Assembly (NCBI RefSeq): GCF_032380655.1
Contig: NZ_JAWDIY010000009.1
Location: 1-64,000, forward strand
DNA: 64,000 bases
From: Diplocloster hominis
GTDB taxonomy: Bacteria; Bacillota; Clostridia; Lachnospirales; Lachnospiraceae
Reading direction: 5' to 3'
Part shown: positions 23,962 to 32,114 of the stretch, piece after piece
Layout of the letters: each line of letters begins with the position of its first letter
Position numbering within the stretch: the stretch's first letter is position 1
The notes under the pieces: model-generated
Told to the model about the DNA's origin: nothing
The model's database searches: none
The model's input: the letters and a program-made list of their open reading frames with translations, nothing else
Translations under genes and position numbers: made by a program

Positions 23962-25697
23962 TGGCGGACAGCATGCTTTTTAACCTGCTTCTCAATATAG
24001 GGCTTCTCGTTCTGATCGCTACCATGCTGACCAATCTGCCACCGGTGAGGGCCCTCCTGCTGGAGGAAAAGCAGACATTCCGCAGTCGGCTTTGGCTTTC
24101 CCTGATTTTTGGCATGGTCAGCATTTGCTCCACCTATATCGGGGTGCCTATTCAGGGCGCAATCGTTAACACCCGCGTCATCGGCGTGATGGCCGCGGGG
24201 CTTTTGGGCGGCCCGTACGTGGGCGTCGGAGCCGCCCTGATCGGAGGGATCCATCGATATCTTTTCGACATCGGCGGCTTTACTGCGGTAAGCTGCGCCC
24301 TGTCTACCATAATGGAGGGCGCCATAGGGGCTGCGTTTTCCCGCAAATTCAAGGCGGGGGAAATCGGAGGCGGGGAGCTGTTTTTGCTCACGGCGGTGGC
24401 TGAGATGGGGCAGATGGCCATCATCCTTTTGGTGGCGAGGCCATACTCGGCGGCGATCGCGCTGGTGGAGAAGATAGCCCTTCCCATGATACTGATGAAT
24501 TCTTTTGGCATGATGGTATTTATCGGGGTCTTCAACCGTATTTTTCTGGTGGAGGAAAGCCTGTACGGTGAGAAAATGAGGATAGCCCTTGCCATTGCGG
24601 AAAAAAGCCTGCCACATTTAAGAAACGGACTGCACAGCAGGGAGGATATGGCGGAGGCGGTGAGGATAATCCACCACTCCACCGACTGCGAGGCGGTCAT
24701 GATAACTGACGCTAAGGAGGTGCTGGCAAAGGTCGGCGGAGGGGGCGAATTTGAGGCGCTCGAGCATTGCCCGCTCATCGCGCCCATACCCGACTCAATC
24801 CGGACGGGAAATGCGCTGATGGAGATATATACCGCCCAAGGCGATCAGCGGGAGATCTTCTGTCCGGTGCTGGAGGGTAATGTGGTGATCGCCGCGCCGC
24901 TCGTGGAGCAGGACAAGGTGGTGGGCTCACTGGCTATCATCGTGAAAAAGCGTTGGCATGGCTATAAGCCCCACCTGATAATCGTCACGGAGCTGGCCCG
25001 GCTTTTTTCTACCCAGCTTGAGCTTTCGGATCTGGATTATCAGAGGCGGCTGAGAAAGCGGGCCGAGCTTAGGGCTCTGCAAAATCAGGTCAACCCGCAT
25101 TTTCTGTACAACATATTGAACACCATATCCAGCGTATGCCGCGAAAACCCGGACAGAGCCAGAGAGCTGCTTTTGACCCTGTCCTTATACTACAGGCAGA
25201 CCCTGGAGAATGAACAATACATGATACGCCTTTCCACAGAGCTATATCAGGTAATGAACTATCTCAAGCTGGAGCAGGCCCGCTTTGAAGAAAAGCTGGC
25301 TGTGGAATTTGATATTGAGGAGGAGCTGGATTGCGTCCTGCCCTCTTTTATCCTGCAGCCTCTTGTGGAAAATGCGGTGCGCTATGGCGTGGATAAAAGG
25401 GGCTTCCGCATTATAAACATCAGCGCGGAGACAAAGGAGGATGCGGCGGTCATCGCTGTGACGGATCATGGCTCCGGCATACCCGACGAGGTGGTACGGA
25501 GCTTAAAGGCAGGGCAAGGCAAGGGCGTTGGCCTGCTCAATGTGCATAAGCGGCTGCAAAGCCTTTACGGAGAGGACGGGGGATTACAGATCACCGTTAC
25601 AGAAAATGGCTCCCGGGTGGCTTTTCGCATCCCCTTGGGGAAGATCGAGGATCTTGGGGAGCCTGCGGCGATTTCGGCGCAGGGACGGGCGGTTTGA
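23961..25697 (+). CDS. LytS/BtsS-family sensor histidine kinase
   Basis: Predicted 578-residue membrane sensor. Residues 1-~185 hold the 5TM-5TMR_LYT sensor with several membrane helices (LLGGPYVGVGAALIGGIHRY is diagnostic). A GAF-like segment follows (~215-330), then the His_kinase domain with phosphoacceptor His380 in NQVNPHFLYNILN, and the HATPase domain with an N box (LVENAVRYG) and DHGSGIP. The LytTR regulator follows after 41 bases and a CstA carrier next. The pattern matches nutrient-sensing systems such as BtsSR for pyruvate. The signal is unknown here. Confidence 0.92.
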   Translation: MADSMLFNLLLNIGLLVLIATMLTNLPPVRALLLEEKQTFRSRLWLSLIFGMVSICSTYIGVPIQGAIVNTRVIGVMAAGLLGGPYVGVGAALIGGIHRYLFDIGGFTAVSCALSTIMEGAIGAAFSRKFKAGEIGGGELFLLTAVAEMGQMAIILLVARPYSAAIALVEKIALPMILMNSFGMMVFIGVFNRIFLVEESLYGEKMRIALAIAEKSLPHLRNGLHSREDMAEAVRIIHHSTDCEAVMITDAKEVLAKVGGGGEFEALEHCPLIAPIPDSIRTGNALMEIYTAQGDQREIFCPVLEGNVVIAAPLVEQDKVVGSLAIIVKKRWHGYKPHLIIVTELARLFSTQLELSDLDYQRRLRKRAELRALQNQVNPHFLYNILNTISSVCRENPDRARELLLTLSLYYRQTLENEQYMIRLSTELYQVMNYLKLEQARFEEKLAVEFDIEEELDCVLPSFILQPLVENAVRYGVDKRGFRIINISAETKEDAAVIAVTDHGSGIPDEVVRSLKAGQGKGVGLLNVHKRLQSLYGEDGGLQITVTENGSRVAFRIPLGKIEDLGEPAAISAQGRAV

Positions 25698-25738
25698 GGC
25701 AAAGCATGGGTATGAAGGATGAACGGGGGAGAAAGCGT

Positions 25739-26485
25739 ATGAAAATTGCGGTGATAGACGACGAGCGCTCCGCCAGAAACGAATTGATATATCAGATACT
25801 GCATACGATGCCGGAGAGCGAGATATCAGAGGCGGACAGCGGAAGCAGCGCGCTTGCGCTGATGAGCGAGAATGACTTTGATATATTGTTCGTGGATATC
25901 GGGTTAAACGATATGGAGGGCACGATGTTAGCCGCCGCGGCAAGAAAGCTGCTGCCCGCCGCCCAGATAGTCTTTGCCACGGCTTATTCCCAATACGGGG
26001 TAAGGGCCTTTGAGCTGGGGGTAAACAATTACCTGCTAAAGCCCTTTGACCCGGCGAGGGTGCATACCGTGCTGGAAAAGTGCCGCAGGGAACTGGAGGG
26101 CGAGGCTGCTAAAGCAGCGGATACGCGGCAGGGCAGGGAACAGCTCCATACCTCGCGCCGCCTGCCGGTGAATATCAACAGGACTATCGTGCTGCTGGAT
26201 ATTGACCAGATCGTATATATCGAAACCCTGGGACGGGGATGCGTTATCCACACCACCCGCAAGGATTACGTTGAAAACGCGCTGCTGGGAGAATACGAAA
26301 AGAAGCTCGCCGGCAGCGGCTTTTGCCGGATACATAAGAGCTTTCTGGTCAATTTGAGCTACATAAGCGAGATCCTCCCCTGGGCCAATAATGGATTTGC
26401 CCTTAAAATGCAGGGCTATGAGCAAAATATACTGCCCGTGAGCAGGGAAAAGATAAAAACCCTGCGTCAGCTTTGGGATTTCTAA
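25739..26485 (+). CDS. LytTR-family response regulator
   Basis: Predicted 248-residue response regulator. The receiver domain (residues 1-~120) has the acidic pair in VIDDERSA, phosphoacceptor Asp53 (LFVDIGLND), the Thr/Ser in FATAYSQYG and Lys in LLKPFDP. A linker of ~25 residues leads to a LytTR DNA-binding domain (~145-248, IVYIETLGRGCVIHTTRKDY and CRIHKSFLVNL). The ATG at 25739 follows GGGGGAG; an upstream in-frame TTG is less likely. Its probable target is the cstA promoter next to it, which has two direct repeats spaced by two helical turns. Confidence 0.92.
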   Translation: MKIAVIDDERSARNELIYQILHTMPESEISEADSGSSALALMSENDFDILFVDIGLNDMEGTMLAAAARKLLPAAQIVFATAYSQYGVRAFELGVNNYLLKPFDPARVHTVLEKCRRELEGEAAKAADTRQGREQLHTSRRLPVNINRTIVLLDIDQIVYIETLGRGCVIHTTRKDYVENALLGEYEKKLAGSGFCRIHKSFLVNLSYISEILPWANNGFALKMQGYEQNILPVSREKIKTLRQLWDF

Positions 26486-26539
26486 AGAGACGCTTTGAGC
26501 CGGCAGCCGATGTGCTGGCTCCGTTTATGCCGCGCATTT

Positions 26540-26608
26540 TACACTTTACACAGCGCAATATACACTTGGCGCAAATAAGCTTCCCTTAACTTTTCTTTTA
26601 TGTATAAT
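26540..26608 (+). promoter_or_regulatory. LytTR-type direct repeats and cstA promoter
   Basis: TACACTT occurs at 26540-26546 and again at 26561-26567, exactly 21 bases apart, each followed by a GCGCAA. LytTR regulators bind paired direct repeats on one DNA face. A TATAAT lies at 26603-26608 without a good -35, as expected for an activated promoter, 70 bases before the carrier gene. Confidence 0.65.
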
Positions 26609-26678
26609 ACAAAATACCCAAAACCTCGGATAAACGGAAGATGGAACCGTACAAAAAGAAAATAAGGAGGGAAAAAGA

Positions 26679-28124
26679 ATGATTAGCTTTTTTGTATGTC
26701 TTGTGGTTTTGATCGTAGGCTTTTTCACTTATGGGAAAATAGCGGAGAAGGTTTTTGGCTCCGATGACAGGACGCCGCCTTCCCTTGCCATGACGGACGG
26801 CGCGGACTATGTGCCTATGAGCACGCCGAGGGTCTTTCTCATTCAGCTTTTGAACATCGCAGGCCTTGGCCCGATATTCGGCGCGCTTGCCGGCGCGTGT
26901 TGGGGCCCAAGCGTATTTCTCTGGATCACATTGGGCACCATTTTTGCCGGCGCAGTCCACGATTTTATGATAGGCATGATGTCTATGCGGCATAAGGGCG
27001 CCAGCGTTTCCGAACTTACCGGAACCTACCTGGGCAAGGGTATGCTTCAGGTGATGCGCGTGTTCTCCGTGGTGCTGCTGGTGCTCGTGGGCGTTACCTT
27101 CTCTACCGGCCCTGCCAATCTTCTAGCCATGCTCACCCCTAAGGTGCTGGATACCAAGTTCTGGCTGGTCGTGGTGCTTGTTTATTACTTCATCGCCACA
27201 TTCGTCCCCATCGACAAGGTGATTGGTAAAATTTACCCGGTATTTGGTATATGCCTTATCGTCATGGCGCTCGGCGTGGGCGGCGGCATACTGCTAAAGG
27301 GCTACCACATCCCCGAGATCACCCTGACAAACCTGCATCCATCTAACACTCCCATTTGGCCCATCATGTTTGTATCCGTGGCCTGCGGGGCCATATCCGG
27401 CTTCCACGCCACTCAGTCGCCACTGATGGCGCGCTGCATCAGGACGGAAAAGGACGGACGAAAGGTATTTTACGGCGCTATGGTGGCGGAGGGCATCATA
27501 GCCCTGATATGGGCTGCTGCGGGAGTGGCCTTCTACAACGGTACCGGCGGCCTTGCTGAGGCTCTCTCTCAGGGACAGTCCGTAGTGGTATACGATATAT
27601 GCTTTACCCTGCTTGGCCCCGTGGGCGCGGTGATCGCCATGATAGGCGTTATCGCCTGTCCCGTTTCCTCCGCGGATACCGCCTATCGCAGCGCGAGGCT
27701 GACCCTGGCGGATTGGTTTAACTACGATCAGAAGCCGGTCAAGAACCGCCTGATTCTAACCGTGCCGCTGCTCGCCGTAGGCGCGGTGCTGACACAGGTA
27801 GATGTGCAGATCGTATGGCGGTATTTCTCCTGGTCCAACCAGACCCTTGCCATGATCGCCCTCTGGGCGGCCAGCGTGTACCTGTTCCGCAGGAAGAGGA
27901 ACTATTGGATCACCGTGGTTCCTGCGAGCTTCATGTCCGCCGTATCCTGCACCTATATACTGATGGCGCAGGAGGGCTTTAAGCTCCCCACCTCCGTTGC
28001 ATATCCGGTGGGAATCGCTTTCGCCGCGGCCTGCCTCGGGGTGTTTCTGTGGAGCTGCGTAATGGGCAAGGGCAAAAACGCCAACACGCCTGTTCAGGAA
28101 ACTCCTTACGAATCAGCGCAGTAA
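26679..28124 (+). CDS. cstA: CstA/BtsT-family peptide or pyruvate transporter
   Basis: Predicted 481-residue multi-pass membrane protein of the carbon-starvation family. CstA and BtsT import peptides and pyruvate with protons. Family segments are visible: SLAMTDGADYVPMSTPRVFL near the N-terminus, LIQLLNIAGLGPIFGALAG-like sequence, GAVHDFMIGMMSMRHKGAS, and SGFHATQSPLMARC. The length is that of the shorter Clostridial subfamily. AAGGAGG lies before the ATG. The upstream LytS/LytTR pair and the repeats in its promoter suggest induction by an external nutrient, with pyruvate the best guess. Confidence 0.92.
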   Translation: MISFFVCLVVLIVGFFTYGKIAEKVFGSDDRTPPSLAMTDGADYVPMSTPRVFLIQLLNIAGLGPIFGALAGACWGPSVFLWITLGTIFAGAVHDFMIGMMSMRHKGASVSELTGTYLGKGMLQVMRVFSVVLLVLVGVTFSTGPANLLAMLTPKVLDTKFWLVVVLVYYFIATFVPIDKVIGKIYPVFGICLIVMALGVGGGILLKGYHIPEITLTNLHPSNTPIWPIMFVSVACGAISGFHATQSPLMARCIRTEKDGRKVFYGAMVAEGIIALIWAAAGVAFYNGTGGLAEALSQGQSVVVYDICFTLLGPVGAVIAMIGVIACPVSSADTAYRSARLTLADWFNYDQKPVKNRLILTVPLLAVGAVLTQVDVQIVWRYFSWSNQTLAMIALWAASVYLFRRKRNYWITVVPASFMSAVSCTYILMAQEGFKLPTSVAYPVGIAFAAACLGVFLWSCVMGKGKNANTPVQETPYESAQ

Positions 28125-28163
28125 GCCGTAAGATAGCCTGTCGAAGATAATATAGAACACGCA

Positions 28164-28212
28164 AAGGGGCGGGGACATTCATGGGAATGACTTCGCCCCT
28201 GATTTATTTTGC
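28164..28212 (+). terminator. terminator of cstA
   Basis: AGGGGCG and CGCCCCT enclose a loop that itself contains CATTC/GAATG, followed by GATTTATTTT. Confidence 0.7.
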
Positions 28213-28276
28213 TCCGCGGCAATAGCCGCCCAAGCGTTGTCTTTTGCTTTTTAACGCAGTATATTTATCCCGCCCC

Positions 28277-28333
28277 TTGCCAAATTGAAGGAAACACGGT
28301 ATAATATGACTGAAAGAACCGAAGTGGTCATAT
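28277..28333 (+). promoter_or_regulatory. promoter of the first TetR gene with leader dyad
   Basis: TTGCCA (28277-28282), 17-base spacer, TATAAT (28300-28305). A dyad ATATGAC (28304-28310) / GTCATAT (28327-28333) spans the expected transcription start, so it may be an operator or a leader hairpin. Confidence 0.65.
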
Positions 28334-28350
28334 TTCAAGGAGGCACAGTC

Positions 28351-28929
28351 TTGGCTTTTACCGATTACGAAACCGAACAGCTTCGCAAGGCGCTGCTGAA
28401 GGAAACGAGACGTTGCGCGGTGACGTTAGGAATGAAGAAGACCTCCGTGGATCAGTTGACGAAGGCCGTGGGTATCGCCAAGGGCTCCTTTTATAAATTC
28501 TACGAATCCAAGGAAATGCTTTTCTTCGCGGTTTTAGAGGGAGTCCACTCGGAGCTTTACAATGTAGCTGACCGGGCGTTGAGCGAAAATGGCGGCGTGC
28601 CGCCATCGGAGCGCGTGGCAAAGGCGGTTCTTGCCGTTTGCAAGCGGCTTTCCGACACCGGCGATATGGTTTTCATCGAAAACGACGCGAAGCTGCTCCT
28701 GCAAAGGCTTCCGGAACCCGTCAAAAGGGAGCATTATCACGACGGCGAAGCGCACATACGTGAGCTGCTGGAGAAACACGACCTCGTGCCTAAGCGCGGC
28801 GTTTCTCTTGCCGCCGCTACAGTTCGGGGATTGATCCTGACGGTCTCCCACAGGGAGCAGATCGGGGAGTTGTACCCGCAGGCGCTTCAAACGCTGGTAT
28901 GCGGCGCTTGCAGGGAGTTATTTGAATAA
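28351..28929 (+). CDS. TetR/AcrR-family regulator
   Basis: Predicted 192-residue repressor. The helix-turn-helix is near residues 27-60 (VDQLTKAVGIAKGSFYKFYE); the rest is a helical ligand-binding domain without recognisable motifs. TTG at 28351 is chosen as start because AAGGAGG ends 7 bases before it and the promoter's -10 (28300) rules out the in-frame ATG at 28285. Forty bases after its stop lies the palindrome GCGGTTAG-N6-CTAACCGC, and the same core recurs at 31741, so it probably represses the adjoining methyltransferase and DUF3793-type genes. Confidence 0.85.
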   Translation: MAFTDYETEQLRKALLKETRRCAVTLGMKKTSVDQLTKAVGIAKGSFYKFYESKEMLFFAVLEGVHSELYNVADRALSENGGVPPSERVAKAVLAVCKRLSDTGDMVFIENDAKLLLQRLPEPVKREHYHDGEAHIRELLEKHDLVPKRGVSLAAATVRGLILTVSHREQIGELYPQALQTLVCGACRELFE

Positions 28930-28967
28930 GACAAAATGCCGCAGAGGTGCGGCTTTTCCACGGCGGG

Positions 28968-28989
28968 GCGGTTAGCTGCATCTAACCGC
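28968..28989. promoter_or_regulatory. GGTTAG-N6-CTAACC operator, copy 1
   Basis: Perfect 8-bp arms GCGGTTAG and CTAACCGC separated by six bases. A half site GGTTAG lies further on, at about 29007. It lies between the TetR stop and the methyltransferase genes; see also 31741 and 45434. Confidence 0.65.
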
Positions 28990-29039
28990 AAAACCGCACA
29001 AGCATCGGTTAGCTATTTCCCGCAGATAAAAGGACGGCT

Positions 29040-29156
29040 ATGAAAGGACGAAAGAATTTCTGGGACAGAGATGCCGGTTGGTACGATCGCTTCAGCCGAG
29101 TGTGTAAAAATGGAGGTGTGATATGTCATTCATTGAAAACACCCGCAAGCCCGTAG
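29040..29156 (+). pseudogene. N-terminal fragment of a SAM methyltransferase
   Basis: ATG at 29040 opens a 38-codon frame whose first 19 residues, MKGRKNFWDRDAGWYDRFS, are the usual beginning of a class I methyltransferase family. The match then ends and the frame stops at 29154. The intact methyltransferase gene at 29123 overlaps its end in another frame. It is read as a remnant left by a deletion. Confidence 0.6.
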
Positions 29157-29728
29157 GCTTTGGCGGGAAAATTATGGTCGCCATGATGAATGTCGGGCAC
29201 AGCGCCGTGGCCCGGTGGGGGCTTCAATTTCTGAATGCTGCGCCGGACGCCAAGGTGCTGGACTGCGGCTGCGGTGGCGGGGCGAACATGAAAAGGCTGC
29301 TGAAAAAATGCCCACAGGGCATTGTCAAGGGCATCGACTATTCGCCCGTCAGTGTGGAGAAGGCTCGAAGCCTCAACCGAGCCGCAATTCAGGAGGGGCG
29401 CTGCGTGGTGTGGCAGGGCAGCGTGGAGCGTATCATTTTCGCAAAGGACTGGTTCGATGCGGTCACGGCGTTTGAAACCGTCTATTTCTGGCCCAATCTG
29501 CCGCAGTGCTTCCGGGAGGTTTACCGGGTGCTGAAGCCCGGCGGGACATTACTCATCTGCAACGAAAGCAACGGCGATACGGACAAGGACAAGAAGTGGA
29601 CGGAGATCATCGGCGGCATGACCATCTACAAGGACGCCGAGCTGAAGACGTATCTGGAGCAGGCGGGCTTTCACGATGTACAGATACACAAAAAGAAAGG
29701 CTGGCTCTGCATTACGGCGCGGAAATGA
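29123..29728 (+). CDS. class I SAM-dependent methyltransferase
   Basis: Predicted 201-residue soluble methyltransferase. Motif I is VLDCGCGGGAN (residues ~45-55), motif II GIDYSPVSVEKAR, and the post-motif YRVLKPGGTLLICNE is intact. The substrate cannot be read from the sequence. TGGAGG precedes the ATG. It is followed after 15 bases by an ATC-hydrolase-family gene, so the two form an operon downstream of the TetR operator at 28968. Paralogues with a similar neighbourhood occur as part of small-molecule-modifying loci, but no specific role is assigned. Confidence 0.88.
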   Translation: MSFIENTRKPVGFGGKIMVAMMNVGHSAVARWGLQFLNAAPDAKVLDCGCGGGANMKRLLKKCPQGIVKGIDYSPVSVEKARSLNRAAIQEGRCVVWQGSVERIIFAKDWFDAVTAFETVYFWPNLPQCFREVYRVLKPGGTLLICNESNGDTDKDKKWTEIIGGMTIYKDAELKTYLEQAGFHDVQIHKKKGWLCITARK

Positions 29729-29743
29729 GGGAGAAGCAGACAG

Positions 29744-30445
29744 ATGAAAGACAAGAAGCTCCTATTCGACCGCAAAGGCCATGTGCTGTATTCAAAGCCT
29801 TGCAAGAAAGAAATCCTGGCGAAAATCGCCCTGCACTATCCGGAAGCGGAGCGGGAGACGATATGGGAACAGGTACAGCGGCAGTATGCGGACTTTCTCT
29901 CCGACTGGCGTACCGATTTGGGCGGCAAGCGGAACTTCCACAACGGCGTAGGCGGCACCTACGACTGCATCGCCATCATGAGCTACTACACAGTCTGCAA
30001 AGCCGTCACATCCTTCCGCGAGATCGAGGAGATGGAGGAAAACCTGATCCTGCCGATCTTCCGCAGGCTGCGGTTTGTGGACTGCAACAAGCCGTTCTGG
30101 AGGAAGCTGATGTACAGAGCGTTTGTGCAGGCGAAAGGCGGCTGCGACAAATGGCACGATTACGAGATGACGGTTGCACCGTATGAAACCGACAAACCTA
30201 TTTACTATGAATTTACATCGTGTCCGGCAGCGGAATTTGCCATCCGGCACGGCCTTACGGATATCATGCCCGCCCTGTGCAATGTGGACTATGCTTCCAT
30301 GGAGCTGCTCCACGCAAGGCTGGTGCGGACGACCACCTGCGTGGACGGCTGCAAATGCGACTATACCATCTGCGGCGACAAAGACCCGTACTTAAAGGAA
30401 CATCCCGAATACCGGGACGAGGCAGGATTCAGAAGAAACAAATGA
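29744..30445 (+). CDS. L-2-amino-thiazoline-4-carboxylic acid hydrolase family protein
   Basis: Predicted 233-residue protein of the ATC hydrolase family, named for the enzyme that opens 2-aminothiazoline-4-carboxylate on the route to cysteine in Pseudomonas. Recognisable are the N-terminal region with WRTDLGGKRNFHNGVGGTYD, EFTSCPAAEFAIRHGLTDIM, and the C-terminal Cys-rich CVDGCKCDYTICGD. Members in gut Firmicutes usually lie in TetR-controlled loci and their real substrates are unknown. It is linked to the preceding methyltransferase. A fragment of a paralogue lies 130 bases downstream. Confidence 0.8.
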   Translation: MKDKKLLFDRKGHVLYSKPCKKEILAKIALHYPEAERETIWEQVQRQYADFLSDWRTDLGGKRNFHNGVGGTYDCIAIMSYYTVCKAVTSFREIEEMEENLILPIFRRLRFVDCNKPFWRKLMYRAFVQAKGGCDKWHDYEMTVAPYETDKPIYYEFTSCPAAEFAIRHGLTDIMPALCNVDYASMELLHARLVRTTTCVDGCKCDYTICGDKDPYLKEHPEYRDEAGFRRNK

Positions 30446-30472
30446 TACTGCAACGCAAAGGCGGTGAAGCAA

Positions 30473-30532
30473 ATGGAAACTTTTCTCGGAATCATGATTC
30501 CTTTCCTGGGAACAACACTGGGCGCGGCCTGA
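30473..30532 (+). pseudogene. N-terminal fragment of a ZIP-family metal transporter
   Basis: A 19-codon frame METFLGIMIPFLGTTLGAA matches the usual first membrane helix of ZIP/GufA-type zinc carriers and then stops at a TGA. AAAGGCGG-like bases precede it. The rest of the gene is missing. Confidence 0.5.
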
Positions 30533-30574
30533 CGGCGCTGCTGAAGGAGGTGCCGCTGCTTTTGCAACAGCTAT

Positions 30575-30706
30575 GACATCAGCTACGCCGGTCTGCATCC
30601 GAAGATCGTCGGGCATCGAAGGAAAACGCTCGGTCGCGGCGACGACCGCTGGGATTTTTGCATGAAGACCGTTAGAAAAGAAAGGAGTCCCAAGAATGAA
30701 GCCTGA
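30575..30706 (+). pseudogene. C-terminal fragment of an ATC-hydrolase-family gene
   Basis: In-frame from 30575 to a TGA at 30704 reads DISYAGLHPKIVGHRRKTLG followed by RGDDRWDFC, the C-terminal signature of the family of the gene at 29744. The upstream part is the ZIP fragment, so two partial genes were joined by deletion. A weaker second copy (DISNAGLHL...) is at 31497. Confidence 0.5.
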
Positions 30707-31487
30707 CTACAAAAACTGGATCCCCAAGGAAATGCTGTTTTTGCTCATCGCGGGGACGGTGCTGTCCCTTGCGCTGCTGCTCGTTTTCGGTGTATTTGGC
30801 ATCGGTGTGAGCGGAAAGCTGCGCGTCGTGCTGGGCGTGGTATTCGGCATCGCCTTTGTCATCTATGCAAAGTACACCGAGTGGTGCGTGTATGCCTATC
30901 GGAGCTTTTCCTATGACGGCGAACGCAAACTCTCAAAGGAGATCATTGACGGCACGGCGGAGCATATCACGCTGCCGGAGGGCGGCGTGGGACTGGATAT
31001 CGGCTGCGGCAGCGGCGCGCTGACCATTGCCTGCGCAAAGCGCAATCCGCAGGGGAAAATGGTCGGCATTGACCGTTGGGGCAAGGAATACGCCTCCTTC
31101 AGCCTGCCGCTGTGCGAAAAAAACGCCGCTGCGGAGAGCGTGAAAAACGCTTCGTTCCGGCGCGGGAACGCCGTAAAGCTGGATTTCCCCGACGAGAGCT
31201 TCGACGCGGTGACCAGCAACTATGTCTATCATAATATCACAGGAGCAGACAAGCAGGCACTTCTGCTGGAAACACTGCGGGTTCTGAAAAAGGGTGGAAC
31301 ATATGCCATCCATGACCTGATGTCGCCCAGTAGATACGGCGATATGCAGGCATTTGTCCAAAAGCTTAGGGATATGGACTATGAGCGCGTGGAGCTGATC
31401 GACACGACCGACGGCAGCTTCATGACACCGAAGGAAGCCAAACGCCTGATGCTTCGCGGCTCAACATTGCTGCTGGGAATAAAGTAA
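30696..31487 (+). CDS. membrane-anchored SAM-dependent methyltransferase
   Basis: Predicted 263-residue protein. Two N-terminal membrane helices (residues ~13-37 and ~42-58) precede a class I methyltransferase domain with motif I GVGLDIGCGSGALT (97-110), KMVGIDRWGKEY, and the post-motif LRVLKKGGTYAIHD. The membrane anchor suggests a lipid, quinone-like or membrane-bound substrate, which is inference. AAAGGAG precedes the ATG. The first codons overlap the end of the upstream ATC-hydrolase fragment. Confidence 0.85.
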   Translation: MKPDYKNWIPKEMLFLLIAGTVLSLALLLVFGVFGIGVSGKLRVVLGVVFGIAFVIYAKYTEWCVYAYRSFSYDGERKLSKEIIDGTAEHITLPEGGVGLDIGCGSGALTIACAKRNPQGKMVGIDRWGKEYASFSLPLCEKNAAAESVKNASFRRGNAVKLDFPDESFDAVTSNYVYHNITGADKQALLLETLRVLKKGGTYAIHDLMSPSRYGDMQAFVQKLRDMDYERVELIDTTDGSFMTPKEAKRLMLRGSTLLLGIK

Positions 31488-31496
31488 AGCATCGAT

Positions 31497-31693
31497 GACA
31501 TCAGCAATGCTGGTCTGCATCTGAGGCTTACTTGGATGAGAACCATGGCATTGGGGCGCGGCGGCAGGCGGTGATCCTCTCTCAGGAGCCGCTGGACGAA
31601 AAAGCCTTTCGCGCTGTCATTGACGCCACCGGTTATGCCACGGGGATATCCAAAAGAAGATATGCGAAAAGAAGGAGCCGTTCCCGTTCTTGA
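31497..31693 (+). pseudogene. joined remnants: ATC-hydrolase tail and HMA-domain tail
   Basis: GACATCAGC-A-GCTGGTCTGCATC (from 31497) repeats the ATC-hydrolase tail seen at 30575 (residues DISNAGLH), then degenerates. From 31571 a frame to a TGA at 31691 reads ILSQEPLDEKAFRAVIDATG, the C-terminal end of a heavy-metal-associated (copper chaperone-type) domain, followed by unrelated basic residues. Neither has a start. Confidence 0.45.
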
Positions 31694-31740
31694 GGTGATC
31701 TTTGGAGAGCCGCTTTCGGGCGGCTTCTCAAGGACTATAT

Positions 31741-31758
31741 GGTTAGAGCATGCTAACC
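31741..31758. promoter_or_regulatory. GGTTAG-N6-CTAACC operator, copy 2
   Basis: Perfect 18-base palindrome GGTTAG-AGCATG-CTAACC, 28 bases before the DUF3793-type pseudogene start. Same core and spacing as the sites at 28968 and 45434. Confidence 0.65.
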
Positions 31759-31786
31759 AATAAACATTCAAAGGAGGCGAGAGCAA

Positions 31787-32114
31787 ATGTCCGAAGAAAT
31801 ACTAGTCAGGCAGGGCGCGCCCACGCTGGCGGACATCAAGACGGGGAGCTTGTTTCCCTGCCCCTGCGAGAACCGCGAGGCGCTGCTCGCCGACATCCGG
31901 CAGCTGAACCGGCGGCTGTCGCCCAAGGGGCCGTGCCTGCTGCCGCTCCACTTTCTGCTGGGGCAGGCGCTCCTTTTACCTATACCGCCCCGCCGGACTG
32001 CGGCGGAATTTGCGGAATGTGCAGGCGTCCGAGCTGCTGCAATGCCGTGCCAGAGCTAAAAGAGGTATCTCCCGGTCATCTTGTGCGCTGTATCAGCATA
32101 CCGGAGGTGCATCT
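31787..32114 (+). pseudogene. DUF3793-type gene, frameshifted and truncated
   Basis: The frame from 31787 begins MSEEILVRQGAPTLADIKTG and SLFPCPCENREALLADIRQL, then LNRRLSPKGPCLLPLHF, the usual start of DUF3793 proteins. Near 31975 the homologous reading moves to another frame (YRPAGLRRNLRNVQASELLQ), and it then runs into the next pseudogene without the C-terminal half. AAGGAGG precedes the ATG. DUF3793 genes often lie in TetR-controlled iron or siderophore-like transporter loci, and the operator at 31741 fits that. Confidence 0.6.
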
